Assembly (NCBI GenBank): GCA_964505325.1
Contig: CAZDHT010000013.1
Location: forward strand, 1-40,914
From: CAZDHT01 sp964505325
GTDB taxonomy: Bacteria > Planctomycetota > PUPC01
Direction: 5' to 3'
DNA: 40,914 nucleotides
This document shows positions 24,249 to 33,342 of this stretch, piece after piece. Under the pieces are notes generated by a model. That model saw only the letters and a program-made list of their open reading frames with translations, was not told where the DNA came from and made no database searches. Every line of letters starts with the position of its first letter. Position 1 is the first letter of the stretch. A program made the position numbers and the translations under genes.

Positions 24249-25649
24249 GTGCTGTTCGGCGGCGACCACCTCGAATTCCTCCGCAACGACCAGTGGCTGT
24301 TCGACCCGGCGACGAACAGTTGGCAGGTCCGGCTTCCTGCGACCGCGCCGCCCCCGCGCGCCAATCATCAGCTCGAAGCCACCGGCGACGGCAAGGTCAA
24401 GGTCAGCGGCGGCTACACCTACTACAACGACATCTGGTACATGGGCCCGCCGTACCAGTTGCACGAGGACGGGGAGTGGACGTATGACCTGGCGACGAAC
24501 AAATGGACGAACAGCGTCGGTGCGAAGGGCGTCCCCGCTGACAGCCGCACGTACCGCGCCAAGCTGTTCCATCCGCTCACCTACGTGAAGGGCCCGAAGC
24601 CCGACGCCGCGGGCACGGCGAAGACGCTCGACGCGCTGCCCGCCAACACGTGGACGGTGATGAACCCGCCGCTCAAGCCGAAGATGAACCGCGACTGGGG
24701 CTCGGCCTGCATCGACACCGACCGCGACGTGATGCTGCGCTGGAGCGGCGGGCACAGCGCACACGGCGGCAGCGACGTGATCATCTACCACTTCGCCACC
24801 AACCGCTGGGAGCTGCCGTACCCCGTCGAGCTCCCGCTCGGCCAGACGTACTCGAACACCAGCTACCCGAGCGGCTTCAACTTCAACCGCCGCCCGTGGG
24901 TCACCGGCCACACCTACAAGAACTTCGGCTACGACCCCGTCGGCAAGAAGATGCTGTTCCTCGGTCACAGCTCGTGGAACTACATCTTCGATCCGGCCGT
25001 CGCGGACTGGGTCGGCCGGCTGCGGAAACCGAGGATCCTGTCGTATCGCAGTTGCTTCTATACGCTGACGGTCTGCACGGCGGGGAAGGACCTGTACGCC
25101 TGGGGCGGCATCTACGGGCATTCGGTCTCGCTGTGCAAGTGGGACGCGGCGAAGCGGACGTGGGGCCAGCTCAAGCTGACCGGCGCCAAGCTGCCCGGCC
25201 CGCAGGTCGACCACTGCGGGATGAGCTACGACGCGAAACGCGGCCGCTTGATCCTGTTCCCCAAGAAGTTCGGCGGCACGCTCTACGCGCTGAACTGCAA
25301 GACGAACGAGCTGTCCGCACTCAAGCCGGCGGCCGGCAACGACGCCGCGAAGAAGTGCTCGTTCTGGCGCGAGCTGGTCTATCTGCCCGATGCAGACATG
25401 ATTCTGAACATCGGCCAGACCGCGCCGGGCGGCGTCACGCTGGCGTATGACTGCGCTGGCAATAGGTGGGTCGGGCTGAAGATCGGCGGGCCCAATCCCG
25501 CCGGCAAGGGCGGGCGCAACGTCAGCCAGGGCGCGGTCTACGACCCGAAGCGCAAGCTGGTCTGGGCCACCGGCGCCCGCTCCCAGGTCTGGGTGCTGAA
25601 GCCGGACGTCGCTAACGCCGAGAAGGTCGATCTAACCGCGCTGAAGTGA
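24249..25649 (+). pseudogene. C-terminal part of the broken kelch-like gene
   Basis: 466 residues; the frame is open directly from the TAG at 24213-24215. Kelch/galactose-oxidase-type blades are recognised by LFDPATNSW, WTYDLATNKW, IIYHFATNRWELP, YIFDPAVADW and CKWDAAKRTWGQ, each preceded by hydrophobic, Gly-rich strands. The nominal GTG at 24249 falls inside the VIVLFGG strand; an AAGG five bases before it could allow re-initiation but would yield a protein lacking its signal peptide and part of a blade. Without suppression this half is probably not exported. The codon pattern is still intact along the whole frame, so the stop must be recent or tolerated. Confidence 0.6.
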
Positions 25650-25686
25650 CCGAAGCTTCAGCGCCATTGTTTGAAAGGAGCCGAAC

Positions 25687-28173
25687 GTGCTGCGTTTCGC
25701 CTGTGTGATCGGGTTTGTGGTGTGTGCGGCCGTGCTTCCCGCACAGGCGCTGGACGTCCCGCTGACCGTGTCGGAGCCGGTGGGCGTGGCGCGAAACGCC
25801 GAGCCGGTGTCGTCCGGGGTCTGCTTCAAGGCGGGCGAAGTGAAGGACGCCGGGCGCCTCGCGCTGTTCGATGCGAACGGCAGAGCGGTCCCGTGCCAGT
25901 TCACGCCGCTGGTCACGCTCGAAGACGGCTCGTGCCAGTGGGTCCTGGTGGACTTCCAGGCCGACGTGCCCGCGAACGGCCGGGCAAAGTACGTGGTCAA
26001 GCCGGGCAGGCCCGCCGCGCCGGCGCAGCCGGTGAAGATCAGCGAAAAGGGCGGCGTCTACACGCTGGCCACGGGGGCGCTGGCTCTGACCGTCGACGCC
26101 TCGTCCGATACGTTCGAGCTGCTCAAGTCGGTGAGCGTCGACGGCAAGACGGTCGTGGCCAGCCTCGGCGCCGAGGCGATGACCTGCCGCGATGCGCTGG
26201 ACGGCGACAAGCTCTACCACGCGGGCAAGCCGACGGTGGTCGCGTGGGACTACGCCGGCCCAATGCGCTCCACACTGATGCTCGAAGGCCCGTACGTCGA
26301 CAAGGACGGGGTGGAGTGGCTCGGCTATCGGGTCCGCGTTTCGGTCTTCGCGGGCCGCAAGCTCGTCCGCATCGAGCACTCGCTGCGGAACAGTTGGCCC
26401 AAGGCCGTCCGCCACGTGAAGGTCAAGGACGCGCACCTGCGGCTGGGGCTGGCGGAGGACGTCGCCGCGTCGCAGACGGGCAAGGACCACCTCGTCGCCG
26501 GCGGCGTCTTCGCCAAGCATCGCCTGCTCAGCGGCTACTTCTCGCCCACGCTGCACGAGCTGAGCGCCGCTGGCCGGGTGCTCACCCTCGGCGTGGTCCC
26601 GCGCTACGAGGGCAAGTGGGACCCGCGCACGCACCGCGGCTACAACCCGCACGAGGGCGGCGACTACAACAAGGGCGACACCGGAAGTTGGTGGCTCTAC
26701 GACTGCGCCTACAAGATCGACGAGTACTGGCTCGCGTTCGACCAAGGCGACGCGGACCTCGCCAAGGCGCTCGACAGCCGCCTCTACGCGCTCGCCTCGT
26801 GCGATTACTACAGCGAGTGCGACGCGCTCAGCTTCGGCCGGTTCGGCTCGCTCGACGACGAGGTCGCCACCTATCGCACGTGGGGCTGGAAGAACATCGA
26901 GGCGAAGAAGACGGCATTGCTGAAGAACCGCTGGATGAAACCGCTGCCCGGCTACCACGTGCCCTATGTCCTCAGCCACGCCGACAGCGAGACGGACGAC
27001 GCCGAGGGCATGCTGCTGATGGCGCTGCGGACCGGCGGGCGCGGCTACTGGGACGCTGGCCTGGCCTGGGCCCGGTTCTACGCCAACAACTTCGTTCAGC
27101 GGATCGACTACCAGAGCAAGGCCCGCCGCCCCGACAAGCGCCTCCGGTTCAAGGGCCACGACGTGCACATCATGTCGGCCCACCAGAGCTATGCGAACGG
27201 GCGGACGTGCGGCTGTCACTTCTACGGCGCCGGGGCGATGGACTACTACGTGCTCACCGGCGAGAAGAGCGTCCTGCTCGGCTGCCACGACCTCGCCCGC
27301 TACGCGACGGGCAGGTGGCTGAAGATGGTCCCCGGCAAGCAGGGGGTCGGCACCTGGGGCAGCCGCGCGTTCGGGCGGCAGTTCATGGCCGCTGTCCGCT
27401 ACTACCAGATCGCGCGCACCGCCGAATGGAAGAAGCGGATGGACCACATGGCCAAGCTGGCGCTGAACGACCCGTTCATGGTCCGCGAAGATGATTACTG
27501 CTTCATCGACGCCCCCAGCTCCAACTCGGCCCACGGCAAGAAGCAGGTCACCAAGGCGCTCAAACGCCTGCCGCGGCTGCAGAAGTACATGAAGGACCAC
27601 GGCCTGACGTGGGACGAGAAGAGCTCCACCGTCACCGACAAGTCCGGCAAGCGCTGGAAGGTCTACGACGCCGCCGGGACCTGGGAGCAGACCTACGTTC
27701 AGCAGGGCATCCATCGCTACTGGCGGATCACCGGCGACAAGGCGGCCGGCGACTACGTGGTCAAGTACGCCAACTACTTCCGCAAGTTCACCTTCGATCC
27801 CAAGTGCCAGCAAGTCGGCTACATCGCCTGGGGCATTCACTTCCCCGAGCGGGGCATGTGCCTCGGCTGCCAGTCGGGCCGATGGGACCCCGCCCACGAC
27901 AACTGCCCCGGCCCCGGCGCGCGACACAGCGGGTGGTACACCCGGTTCGGGCCCGACGTCGCGGTCCGCGCGTACGACGTCAGCGGCGACAAGAAGTTCC
28001 TTGACCACGCCAAGACCTTCTGGAACCGCGGCAGTAAACGCGGCTACCAGCGGACGAAGCAGTCGGCGGCCGACGATGAGGTCGGCAACTTTGCCGCACA
28101 CGTGCCGCCCAAGGATGACAGCATTCTTTCGACCGCGCTGATGTTCTACACCGTACCGCGCGTGAAGGAGTGA
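25687..28173 (+). CDS. Secreted PcRGLX/YetA-like RIFT-barrel / alpha-toroid protein (second member)
   Basis: 828-residue exported protein related to the one at 9984. The signal peptide (residues 1-20, ending PAQALDV) leads into LDVPLTVSEPVGVARNAEPV, the RIFT-barrel opening shared with PL26/YetA-like proteins. A second beta domain follows (ALTVDASSDTFELLKSVSVDGK). Then comes a helical toroid with LLMALRTGGRGYWDAGLAWA, THRGYNPHEGGDYNKGDTGS, RTCGCHFYGAGAMDYYVLTG and TWEQTYVQQGIHRYWRITGDKA. It lacks the FN3-like tail of the 1022-residue protein. Expected role: cleavage or capture of acidic polysaccharide; substrate unproven. The GTG start has AAAGGAG six bases upstream. It is the last complete gene of the compact run from 17679. 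Confidence 0.78.
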   Translation: MLRFACVIGFVVCAAVLPAQALDVPLTVSEPVGVARNAEPVSSGVCFKAGEVKDAGRLALFDANGRAVPCQFTPLVTLEDGSCQWVLVDFQADVPANGRAKYVVKPGRPAAPAQPVKISEKGGVYTLATGALALTVDASSDTFELLKSVSVDGKTVVASLGAEAMTCRDALDGDKLYHAGKPTVVAWDYAGPMRSTLMLEGPYVDKDGVEWLGYRVRVSVFAGRKLVRIEHSLRNSWPKAVRHVKVKDAHLRLGLAEDVAASQTGKDHLVAGGVFAKHRLLSGYFSPTLHELSAAGRVLTLGVVPRYEGKWDPRTHRGYNPHEGGDYNKGDTGSWWLYDCAYKIDEYWLAFDQGDADLAKALDSRLYALASCDYYSECDALSFGRFGSLDDEVATYRTWGWKNIEAKKTALLKNRWMKPLPGYHVPYVLSHADSETDDAEGMLLMALRTGGRGYWDAGLAWARFYANNFVQRIDYQSKARRPDKRLRFKGHDVHIMSAHQSYANGRTCGCHFYGAGAMDYYVLTGEKSVLLGCHDLARYATGRWLKMVPGKQGVGTWGSRAFGRQFMAAVRYYQIARTAEWKKRMDHMAKLALNDPFMVREDDYCFIDAPSSNSAHGKKQVTKALKRLPRLQKYMKDHGLTWDEKSSTVTDKSGKRWKVYDAAGTWEQTYVQQGIHRYWRITGDKAAGDYVVKYANYFRKFTFDPKCQQVGYIAWGIHFPERGMCLGCQSGRWDPAHDNCPGPGARHSGWYTRFGPDVAVRAYDVSGDKKFLDHAKTFWNRGSKRGYQRTKQSAADDEVGNFAAHVPPKDDSILSTALMFYTVPRVKE

Positions 28174-28187
28174 TTGGAAGAAGTCAT

Positions 28188-28223
28188 CAGTGACCAGTGA
28201 CCAGTGACTAATGACCAATGACC
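28188..28223. repeat. Short tandem repeat of AGTGACC-type heptamers
   Basis: Near-tandem CAGTGAC / CAATGAC heptamers lie between the RIFT-barrel stop and the truncated URO-D copy. A related stretch at 31364-31439 precedes the full-length URO-D gene. The bases just before both stretches are also alike (a GCGTGAAG…ATTGGA…GAAGTCATCAGTGA pattern at about 28160 and 31337). Confidence 0.65.
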
Positions 28224-28229
28224 GCTAAC

Positions 28230-28403
28230 ATGACGCCCCGCGAGCATTTCTTCAGTATCCTGGAAGGCAAGCGGCCAGAGCAGACACTCTTCGCGCCGGA
28301 CGTCACGAACTGGTACATGGCCCATCGGGTCCCGGCCGGCGCGCCGCCGGATCGGCCGTCCCGCTTTCGCTCAGCTTGCCCTCGCGGCGAAAGACTGGTC
28401 TAA
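28230..28403 (+). pseudogene. 5' fragment of a URO-D-like gene
   Basis: From the ATG at 28230 the translation MTPREHFFSILEGKRPEQ parallels the start of the full-length URO-D-like gene at 31442 (MTPREHFFSILEGKRPEP) and stays alignable through DVTNWYMAHRVP. It then loses similarity and stops at 28403. Only about 40 of some 386 residues remain. The two copies differ at many codons, so this is not a fresh duplication. The fragment ends 38 bases before the PQQ-fusion gene, which suggests that a rearrangement placed that gene between the two URO-D starts. Confidence 0.7.
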
Positions 28404-28440
28404 TGGAGCATCGGCCGGTGATCTGCATTGGGGTCCTTAC

Positions 28441-31323
28441 GTGATGAAATGCTTTCGCGGACTTGCTTTTGCAGTGTGTGTGGTCCTTCTTGCAGGGCCG
28501 GGTTGGTGCGCAGATGCCCCGGTGGCAGACGCCGAGGCAATTCTGAAGGCCGCCGGCATCCGCGGCGGGCTGTGTCTGCTGGCCGGAGCCGGCGGCGCCT
28601 CGATGGCCGAAGCGCTGGCGGAGAACAGCACCCTGTACGTGCAGGCCTTGCAGCCCAACGGCTCGAAGGCGGCCGCGTGGGCGGCGGAGGTGGGCGCCGG
28701 CAAGCTCCGCGAGCGGATCGGCATCGCCTGCCGAGCCCTCGATCCCGCGCACTACGGGTCGGATCTCTTCAACCTGCTGATCGTGAGTGACTGGGACAAG
28801 GTGTCCTCTGCGCTGCCGGTGGCGGAACTGCGGCGCATCCTGGTCCCCGGCGGGGTGGCGGCGATTCGCAAAGCGCCAGACTCCCTCGCCGCGCGGGCCG
28901 GAAAGCTGGAGCTGAAGAAGCTGCCCGGCCCGGCGGACTGGCTCTTGCTGCGCAGACCGCCGGGGCCGGTGGGCAAGATCGCGCCCTGTGACAGCCTGCG
29001 CTGGCGCGCCGGGTCCCGATGGCAGCGGATCATGTACCACGATTTCCTTTCCGTGGCGTTCGGGGCCGGGAAGCTGCTCTACCGCGAGACGATGACCAGT
29101 CCCGTCGGAGGATACCGGTTCGAACTAGTCTGCCGGGACGCGTACAACGGGCGGAGGCTGTGGAAGATCGAGGAGCCGCTGTTCACGGGCGCGGGCTGGA
29201 AGGGCTACCTCAGAACCCGCATGGGCCTGGCCGTCGGCAGCAACGGGAAGGTGTACACCGGCCTGGGCAAGGACTTCGTGTGCCTGGACGCAGAGACGGG
29301 GAAGGTCCTGTCGACGCTGGCCAAGGGGGGCCGCCCCGGCCACGTGCGCATTCACAAGGACCAGTACCTGCTGGCTGGCGGCGGGATACGCGATCTCCAA
29401 ACCGGCAAGGTGTTGGGCAAGTACAAGGGCAGGAGAATCGCCATCGCAGGCGATGTCGTCTATGCGACCGACCGCGGCAAGGTCGTCACCGCCTGCCGGA
29501 TACCGGATGGCAAGGTCCTGTGGCGCGTCAATGCGCAGAAAGACCAGCCCGGCGGGTATCCGTTCCGGATTTTCTGTTCCGACACCGCGCTGCACATCGG
29601 CCGAGGCTGGCCGGCCGCCTCGCTGTCCACGATGGACCTCAAGACCGGCAAGACGGTGTGGGTGTATCCGACGCCGCCGAGGCCGAAGGTGAGGGACGTT
29701 CCAGCTTACGTCTTTGGCGACAAGCTGTACATCGCCTACGGCGACAAGACGGTCAAGGGGCCGCGCGACTTCGTGCTGAAGGAGGTCGAGGCGGCGGCCG
29801 GGAAGGTCCTGCGGAAGAAGATCTATGCGCCCGGCAAGAAATGGGCCGGCGGCTGCTGGGGGCCCCGCCGCGCCGGGGATTACCTCCTCTACCATCACAA
29901 CCTGTGGTTCAACGTCAAGACCGCCAAGCGCACGTACCTGGTGATGTTCCGGCCCAAGTGCGGCCAGGGTCCGCTGCCGGCCAACGGCATGATCTACGGC
30001 TTTCCCGGCCGGAAGGGCGGCGCGATCAAAGGGATCGCCGCGCTGGCGCCCCGCGACATCGAGTTCGACCAGAATCCCGGCGGCAACGTCCTGAAGACCA
30101 TCAGCCGCGCACCGGAAGCGGCAGCGCCGGTCAAACAGAGCGACTGGCCCATGTTCCGCGGCAATCCCGCCCGCGGCAATTCCGTGAAGACCTCCCTCGG
30201 TGAGGCCCTCACGACCAGGTGGACGGCGACCGTGGGGCTCGGCAAGCAGACGTACGGCGCGATGGACTCGGAGCGGACGGGCCTGACCCAGGCGGTGTGC
30301 GCGTGGGGCCTCGCCGTGGTGGCAGACATCGAAGGCCAGCGGGTGGTGGCCCTGGACGCGGAGACCGGAGAGACCAAGTGGAGCTTTCACGTCGGCAGCC
30401 GCGTCGCTTTCCCGCCCACGCTCTACAACGGCCTGTGCCTGTTCGCCGCCAAGGACGGCTGGGCCTACTGCCTCGACGCGAAAACCGGGGCGCTGATCTA
30501 CAAGCTGCTCGTCGCGCCGCGGGAACGTTACATAGGGGGGCAGGAGAAGATCGAGTCGATCTGGCCCACGTCTGGCGACGTGCTGGCCCTCGACGGACTC
30601 GCCTACAGCAGCGCCGGACTGGCCGCGAGCATCCACGGCGGCATCCGGGTCGTCGCCTTCAAGCCGCGAACCGGCGAGGTAGTCTGGAGCCGGCGCATTC
30701 GTGGCGTGCGGACCATCAGCGACCGGGAGATGCAGCCGACCCTCCTGGTCCATAACCGGGGCCGCAAGCTCATCCACATGGGCGGCGTGGCGTTCGACCC
30801 GAACACGGGCAAGAGCCGGCGCGCCGACCGCGACAACGGGTTCCTCCACACGCGCGGCTCGTTCGAAGACTGGCTTTCGACCAACAACCGGAACCGCCTG
30901 TCCGAGGACATGGGCGGGGTGGGCGTCGACAACGGGCGGACCGGCATCCGAGGGCGCCTGATTGCCTTCAGTGACCGCTTCGCAATCGGCTTCAGTGTCC
31001 CGAGAAAGGGCAAGACCGTGTTTCACATCGGCCCCATTGCGATCACGGCGAAGAGCCAGGACGGCAAGACCGCGTGGTCGATGCCGCCCACCGAGATGAA
31101 CGTCGACGACTTCGTGCTGACCTCAGACGCGGCCTACTGCGTCGGGCACTACGAAAGCGGCGGCAAGCCCGCCGAGTTGCGGGTAATCTCGCTCCGGGAC
31201 GGCAAGGTCTTGGCGACGCACGAGATCGACGGGTTCCCCGCCTACAACGGCATGTCGGCGGCAGGGAACAAGCTCTTCATCAGCACCCGGGAGGGGAAAC
31301 TGGTGAGCCTGGAAGGTCGATAG
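28441..31323 (+). CDS. Exported methyltransferase-like / PQQ-type beta-propeller fusion
   Basis: 960 residues counted from GTG 28441; ATG at 28444 is equally likely. The signal peptide is about residues 1-24 (GLAFAVCVVLLAGPGWCADA). Residues ~28-150 look like a class I AdoMet-methyltransferase Rossmann unit: CLLAGAGGASMAEALAEN (GxGG loop), STLYVQALQPNGSKAAAW, and FNLLIVSDWDKVSSALPVAELRRILVPGGVAAI, the 'd.i…l.pGG' ending. Two PQQ/BamB-like propeller regions follow. The second starts near residue 567 with SDWPMFRGNPARGNS and includes VVALDAETGETKWSFHVGSR and YCLDAKTGALIYKL. An exported AdoMet fold is odd, because AdoMet is cytoplasmic; the domain may be a non-catalytic relic. The ribosome site is weak (GGGG, nine bases before GTG). 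A large hairpin follows the gene. Confidence 0.75.
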   Translation: MMKCFRGLAFAVCVVLLAGPGWCADAPVADAEAILKAAGIRGGLCLLAGAGGASMAEALAENSTLYVQALQPNGSKAAAWAAEVGAGKLRERIGIACRALDPAHYGSDLFNLLIVSDWDKVSSALPVAELRRILVPGGVAAIRKAPDSLAARAGKLELKKLPGPADWLLLRRPPGPVGKIAPCDSLRWRAGSRWQRIMYHDFLSVAFGAGKLLYRETMTSPVGGYRFELVCRDAYNGRRLWKIEEPLFTGAGWKGYLRTRMGLAVGSNGKVYTGLGKDFVCLDAETGKVLSTLAKGGRPGHVRIHKDQYLLAGGGIRDLQTGKVLGKYKGRRIAIAGDVVYATDRGKVVTACRIPDGKVLWRVNAQKDQPGGYPFRIFCSDTALHIGRGWPAASLSTMDLKTGKTVWVYPTPPRPKVRDVPAYVFGDKLYIAYGDKTVKGPRDFVLKEVEAAAGKVLRKKIYAPGKKWAGGCWGPRRAGDYLLYHHNLWFNVKTAKRTYLVMFRPKCGQGPLPANGMIYGFPGRKGGAIKGIAALAPRDIEFDQNPGGNVLKTISRAPEAAAPVKQSDWPMFRGNPARGNSVKTSLGEALTTRWTATVGLGKQTYGAMDSERTGLTQAVCAWGLAVVADIEGQRVVALDAETGETKWSFHVGSRVAFPPTLYNGLCLFAAKDGWAYCLDAKTGALIYKLLVAPRERYIGGQEKIESIWPTSGDVLALDGLAYSSAGLAASIHGGIRVVAFKPRTGEVVWSRRIRGVRTISDREMQPTLLVHNRGRKLIHMGGVAFDPNTGKSRRADRDNGFLHTRGSFEDWLSTNNRNRLSEDMGGVGVDNGRTGIRGRLIAFSDRFAIGFSVPRKGKTVFHIGPIAITAKSQDGKTAWSMPPTEMNVDDFVLTSDAAYCVGHYESGGKPAELRVISLRDGKVLATHEIDGFPAYNGMSAAGNKLFISTREGKLVSLEGR

Positions 31324-31370
31324 ACGTCATGCCATGCGTGAAGCAGTAATTGGAGGAAGTCATCAGTGAT

Positions 31371-31417
31371 CAGTGACCAGTGATCGGCAGGGGCAACTGG
31401 CCGATCACTGGTGACGG
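31371..31417. terminator. Stem-loop between the PQQ fusion and URO-D-like gene
   Basis: ACCAGTGATCGG (31376-31387) pairs exactly with CCGATCACTGGT (31401-31412) around a 13-base loop, within a larger heptamer-repeat region (31364-31439). It lies about 50 bases past the PQQ-fusion stop and just before the URO-D-like ATG. It could end transcription or be a folded repeat; there is no T-run. Confidence 0.45.
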
Positions 31418-31441
31418 GTGACTGATGACTGGTCACTGAAC

Positions 31442-32602
31442 ATGACGCCTCGTGAGCACTTCTTCAGCATCCTGGAAGGCAAGCGGCCAGAGCCGGCGCT
31501 CTTCGCGCCGGACATCACCACGTGGTACGCGGCGCACCGCCTGCCGTTCGGCGAGCCGCAGTCGTTCTCGCCCGGCGGGTTCATCCCCGACGATCATCCG
31601 GTCCACGAACGGCCGGGTACGATGCCCGAGCGGCTCCGCGACTTCACATTCCTCGATTTCTACCGCGAGTTCGGCTGGGGCTCCCCCGTCCACCTCTACG
31701 GCTGGTGCGACGAGGAATACGTCGGCAGCGTCGAGCGCGTGACCACCGTCGAGGGCAACCGGCGAATCACCCGTTTCATCACGCCGAAGGGCGAGCTGGA
31801 GCGCGTCTCGCTCCTCGCGGCCGATGGCTCGTGGGCGCCGCACGAGCACTACGTCAAGTCGCTCGATGACCTCGACATTATGCGCCTCGTCGTCGAGTCC
31901 ACGCGTTTCGTTCCACACTACGAACGGATCGAGGCGACGCTCGCCGCGCTCGGCGGCCAGGGCTGGGGCGACGTGGTCATCATGCGCTCGCCGTTCGGCA
32001 AGCTCGTCCACGAGGACATGGGCTTCGACCAGGTCGTCTACGCGCTGGCCGACAATCCGGGCGTCCTGCTCGACTTCATGGAACTTCAGGAACAGAAGGA
32101 CCTGGAGTACGTCGAGCTGGCGGCGAAGGCGCCGGCGCGTCTCGTCATCCTGTCCGACCACGCCGACGAGAACCTCATCGCCCCGCCGCAGTACGAGCGG
32201 TACTGCATCCCGTACTACCGCAAGATGAACGAGATCCTCCACGCCGCGGGCAAGTTCGTCAGCACCCACCTCGACGGCAACTTCAAGGGCTTCTTCCCGC
32301 TGCTCCGCGAGACGGGGTTCGACCTGCTGGACGGCTGCACGCCCGCCCCGATGTTCAACTACGAGGTCGAGGAGCTGGCCGCCGCGCTCCCCGAGGGAAT
32401 GTACGCCTACTGCGGCGTCCCGGCGACGCTGCTATGCCAGGGCCTGCCGACGGAGGAGATAGTCGCCTTCGGCAAGCGGATCGCGGACGCCCTGCGCGGC
32501 CGCGGGGTCGTCAACATCGGCGACATCCTCCCGCCGGAAGGCGACATCGAGCAGGTCATCGAGCTGGGGCGGCACGTCCAGGACCTCACAACCGGCGCGT
32601 AA
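31442..32602 (+). CDS. Uroporphyrinogen decarboxylase-fold (URO-D/MtaA-like) protein, full length
   Basis: 386 residues from the ATG at 31442, chosen because the paralogous fragment at 28230 starts at the same MTPREHFF; an ATG eight codons earlier lies in repeat DNA. It is a TIM-barrel protein with typical URO-D segments: LVILSDHADENLIAPPQYE, HAAGKFVSTHLDGNFKGFFPLL, GFDLLDGCTPAPM, AYCGVPATLLCQGLPTEEI and GVVNIGDILPPEGD, i.e. the His-Asp strand and the C-terminal Gly-rich strand of MtaA/CmuA-type enzymes. It may act on a methylated or carboxylated small molecule; the reaction is not known. No clear ribosome site precedes the ATG. It belongs to the same broad family as the gene at 355-1446, but the sequences are quite different. 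Confidence 0.82.
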   Translation: MTPREHFFSILEGKRPEPALFAPDITTWYAAHRLPFGEPQSFSPGGFIPDDHPVHERPGTMPERLRDFTFLDFYREFGWGSPVHLYGWCDEEYVGSVERVTTVEGNRRITRFITPKGELERVSLLAADGSWAPHEHYVKSLDDLDIMRLVVESTRFVPHYERIEATLAALGGQGWGDVVIMRSPFGKLVHEDMGFDQVVYALADNPGVLLDFMELQEQKDLEYVELAAKAPARLVILSDHADENLIAPPQYERYCIPYYRKMNEILHAAGKFVSTHLDGNFKGFFPLLRETGFDLLDGCTPAPMFNYEVEELAAALPEGMYAYCGVPATLLCQGLPTEEIVAFGKRIADALRGRGVVNIGDILPPEGDIEQVIELGRHVQDLTTGA

Positions 32603-32773
32603 ATCCGGCGCTCAGCCGAGAGCTTCTATCTTGCTGCGGCACCACGGCTTATGACGCCGGCCGCCCGTGCGGCCCGGCGGACTTCTAACACTGCCCCCCG
32701 GACCCGCCGAAACTTGGGTTACAGACGGCGACGGTCTGCCCTGATCGGGCGTTCGACAGGGGAAAGGACGAAG

Positions 32774-33274
32774 ATGAGCAAGCAGAGCGGCTTCGGCAAC
32801 AGCACCATCTTTGTCGTGGGGTCGGTCTGCATCGTCGCCGCATTGGCGGTCGTCTACTTGCTCCACGGCGGTGGAGAGCTGAAGAAGCTGCGGGAACTGA
32901 TCGACCGCGCCGACGAGGTGCAGGGCATCAGTCAACGCCTGCAGTGGAACAACCATATGATCTGCCTGATTCGCAAGCTCGAGCCGTTGGACACAGAGGA
33001 CGAGATCAACGCGGTCGTCGATATCTACCTGCTGGTGGACCCCGACGACGGCAACGCGGCGCACTTCGCCAAAGAGTCGCTGATCCAGCACGCGGAAGCG
33101 GCCCTGCCGGTCGTCGAGGCACGGATCGAAGCGGCGGACGAGGCCGACGACCCGGGCGACCTCGACACCCTCATCGCCGCGATCGAAAAAAGCCTGCCCG
33201 AGGACACCGAAGACGGCGACGCGTATGAGACGGAAGACGAAACAGACAGCGACGAACTGACCGACGACGAGTAG
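32774..33274 (+). CDS. Small single-pass membrane protein with acidic tail, unknown function
   Basis: 166 residues. One transmembrane segment (about residues 10-30, STIFVVGSVCIVAALAVVYL) is followed by a helical region (KKLRELIDRADEVQGISQRL) that could form a coiled coil. The final 25 residues are almost entirely Asp/Glu/Thr. No family was recognised. The ATG at 32774 has AAGGA five bases upstream; the frame is open earlier but without a ribosome site. It stands alone between the URO-D-like gene and the minus-strand DNRLRE gene. The acidic C-terminus suggests a cation- or protein-binding face. Confidence 0.65.
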   Translation: MSKQSGFGNSTIFVVGSVCIVAALAVVYLLHGGGELKKLRELIDRADEVQGISQRLQWNNHMICLIRKLEPLDTEDEINAVVDIYLLVDPDDGNAAHFAKESLIQHAEAALPVVEARIEAADEADDPGDLDTLIAAIEKSLPEDTEDGDAYETEDETDSDELTDDE

Positions 33275-33342
33275 CCTGCCGATGCTTCGCACCCTGGCGG
33301 CATCTTCCCAACGACAACGAGCCGCCCACCCGAAAGGCCCTG

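Noticed and set aside
28188..28223. CRISPR-like or iteron origin repeats
   Set aside because: Heptamers are imperfect, unspaced, and occur beside ordinary metabolic genes; no replication gene is near.
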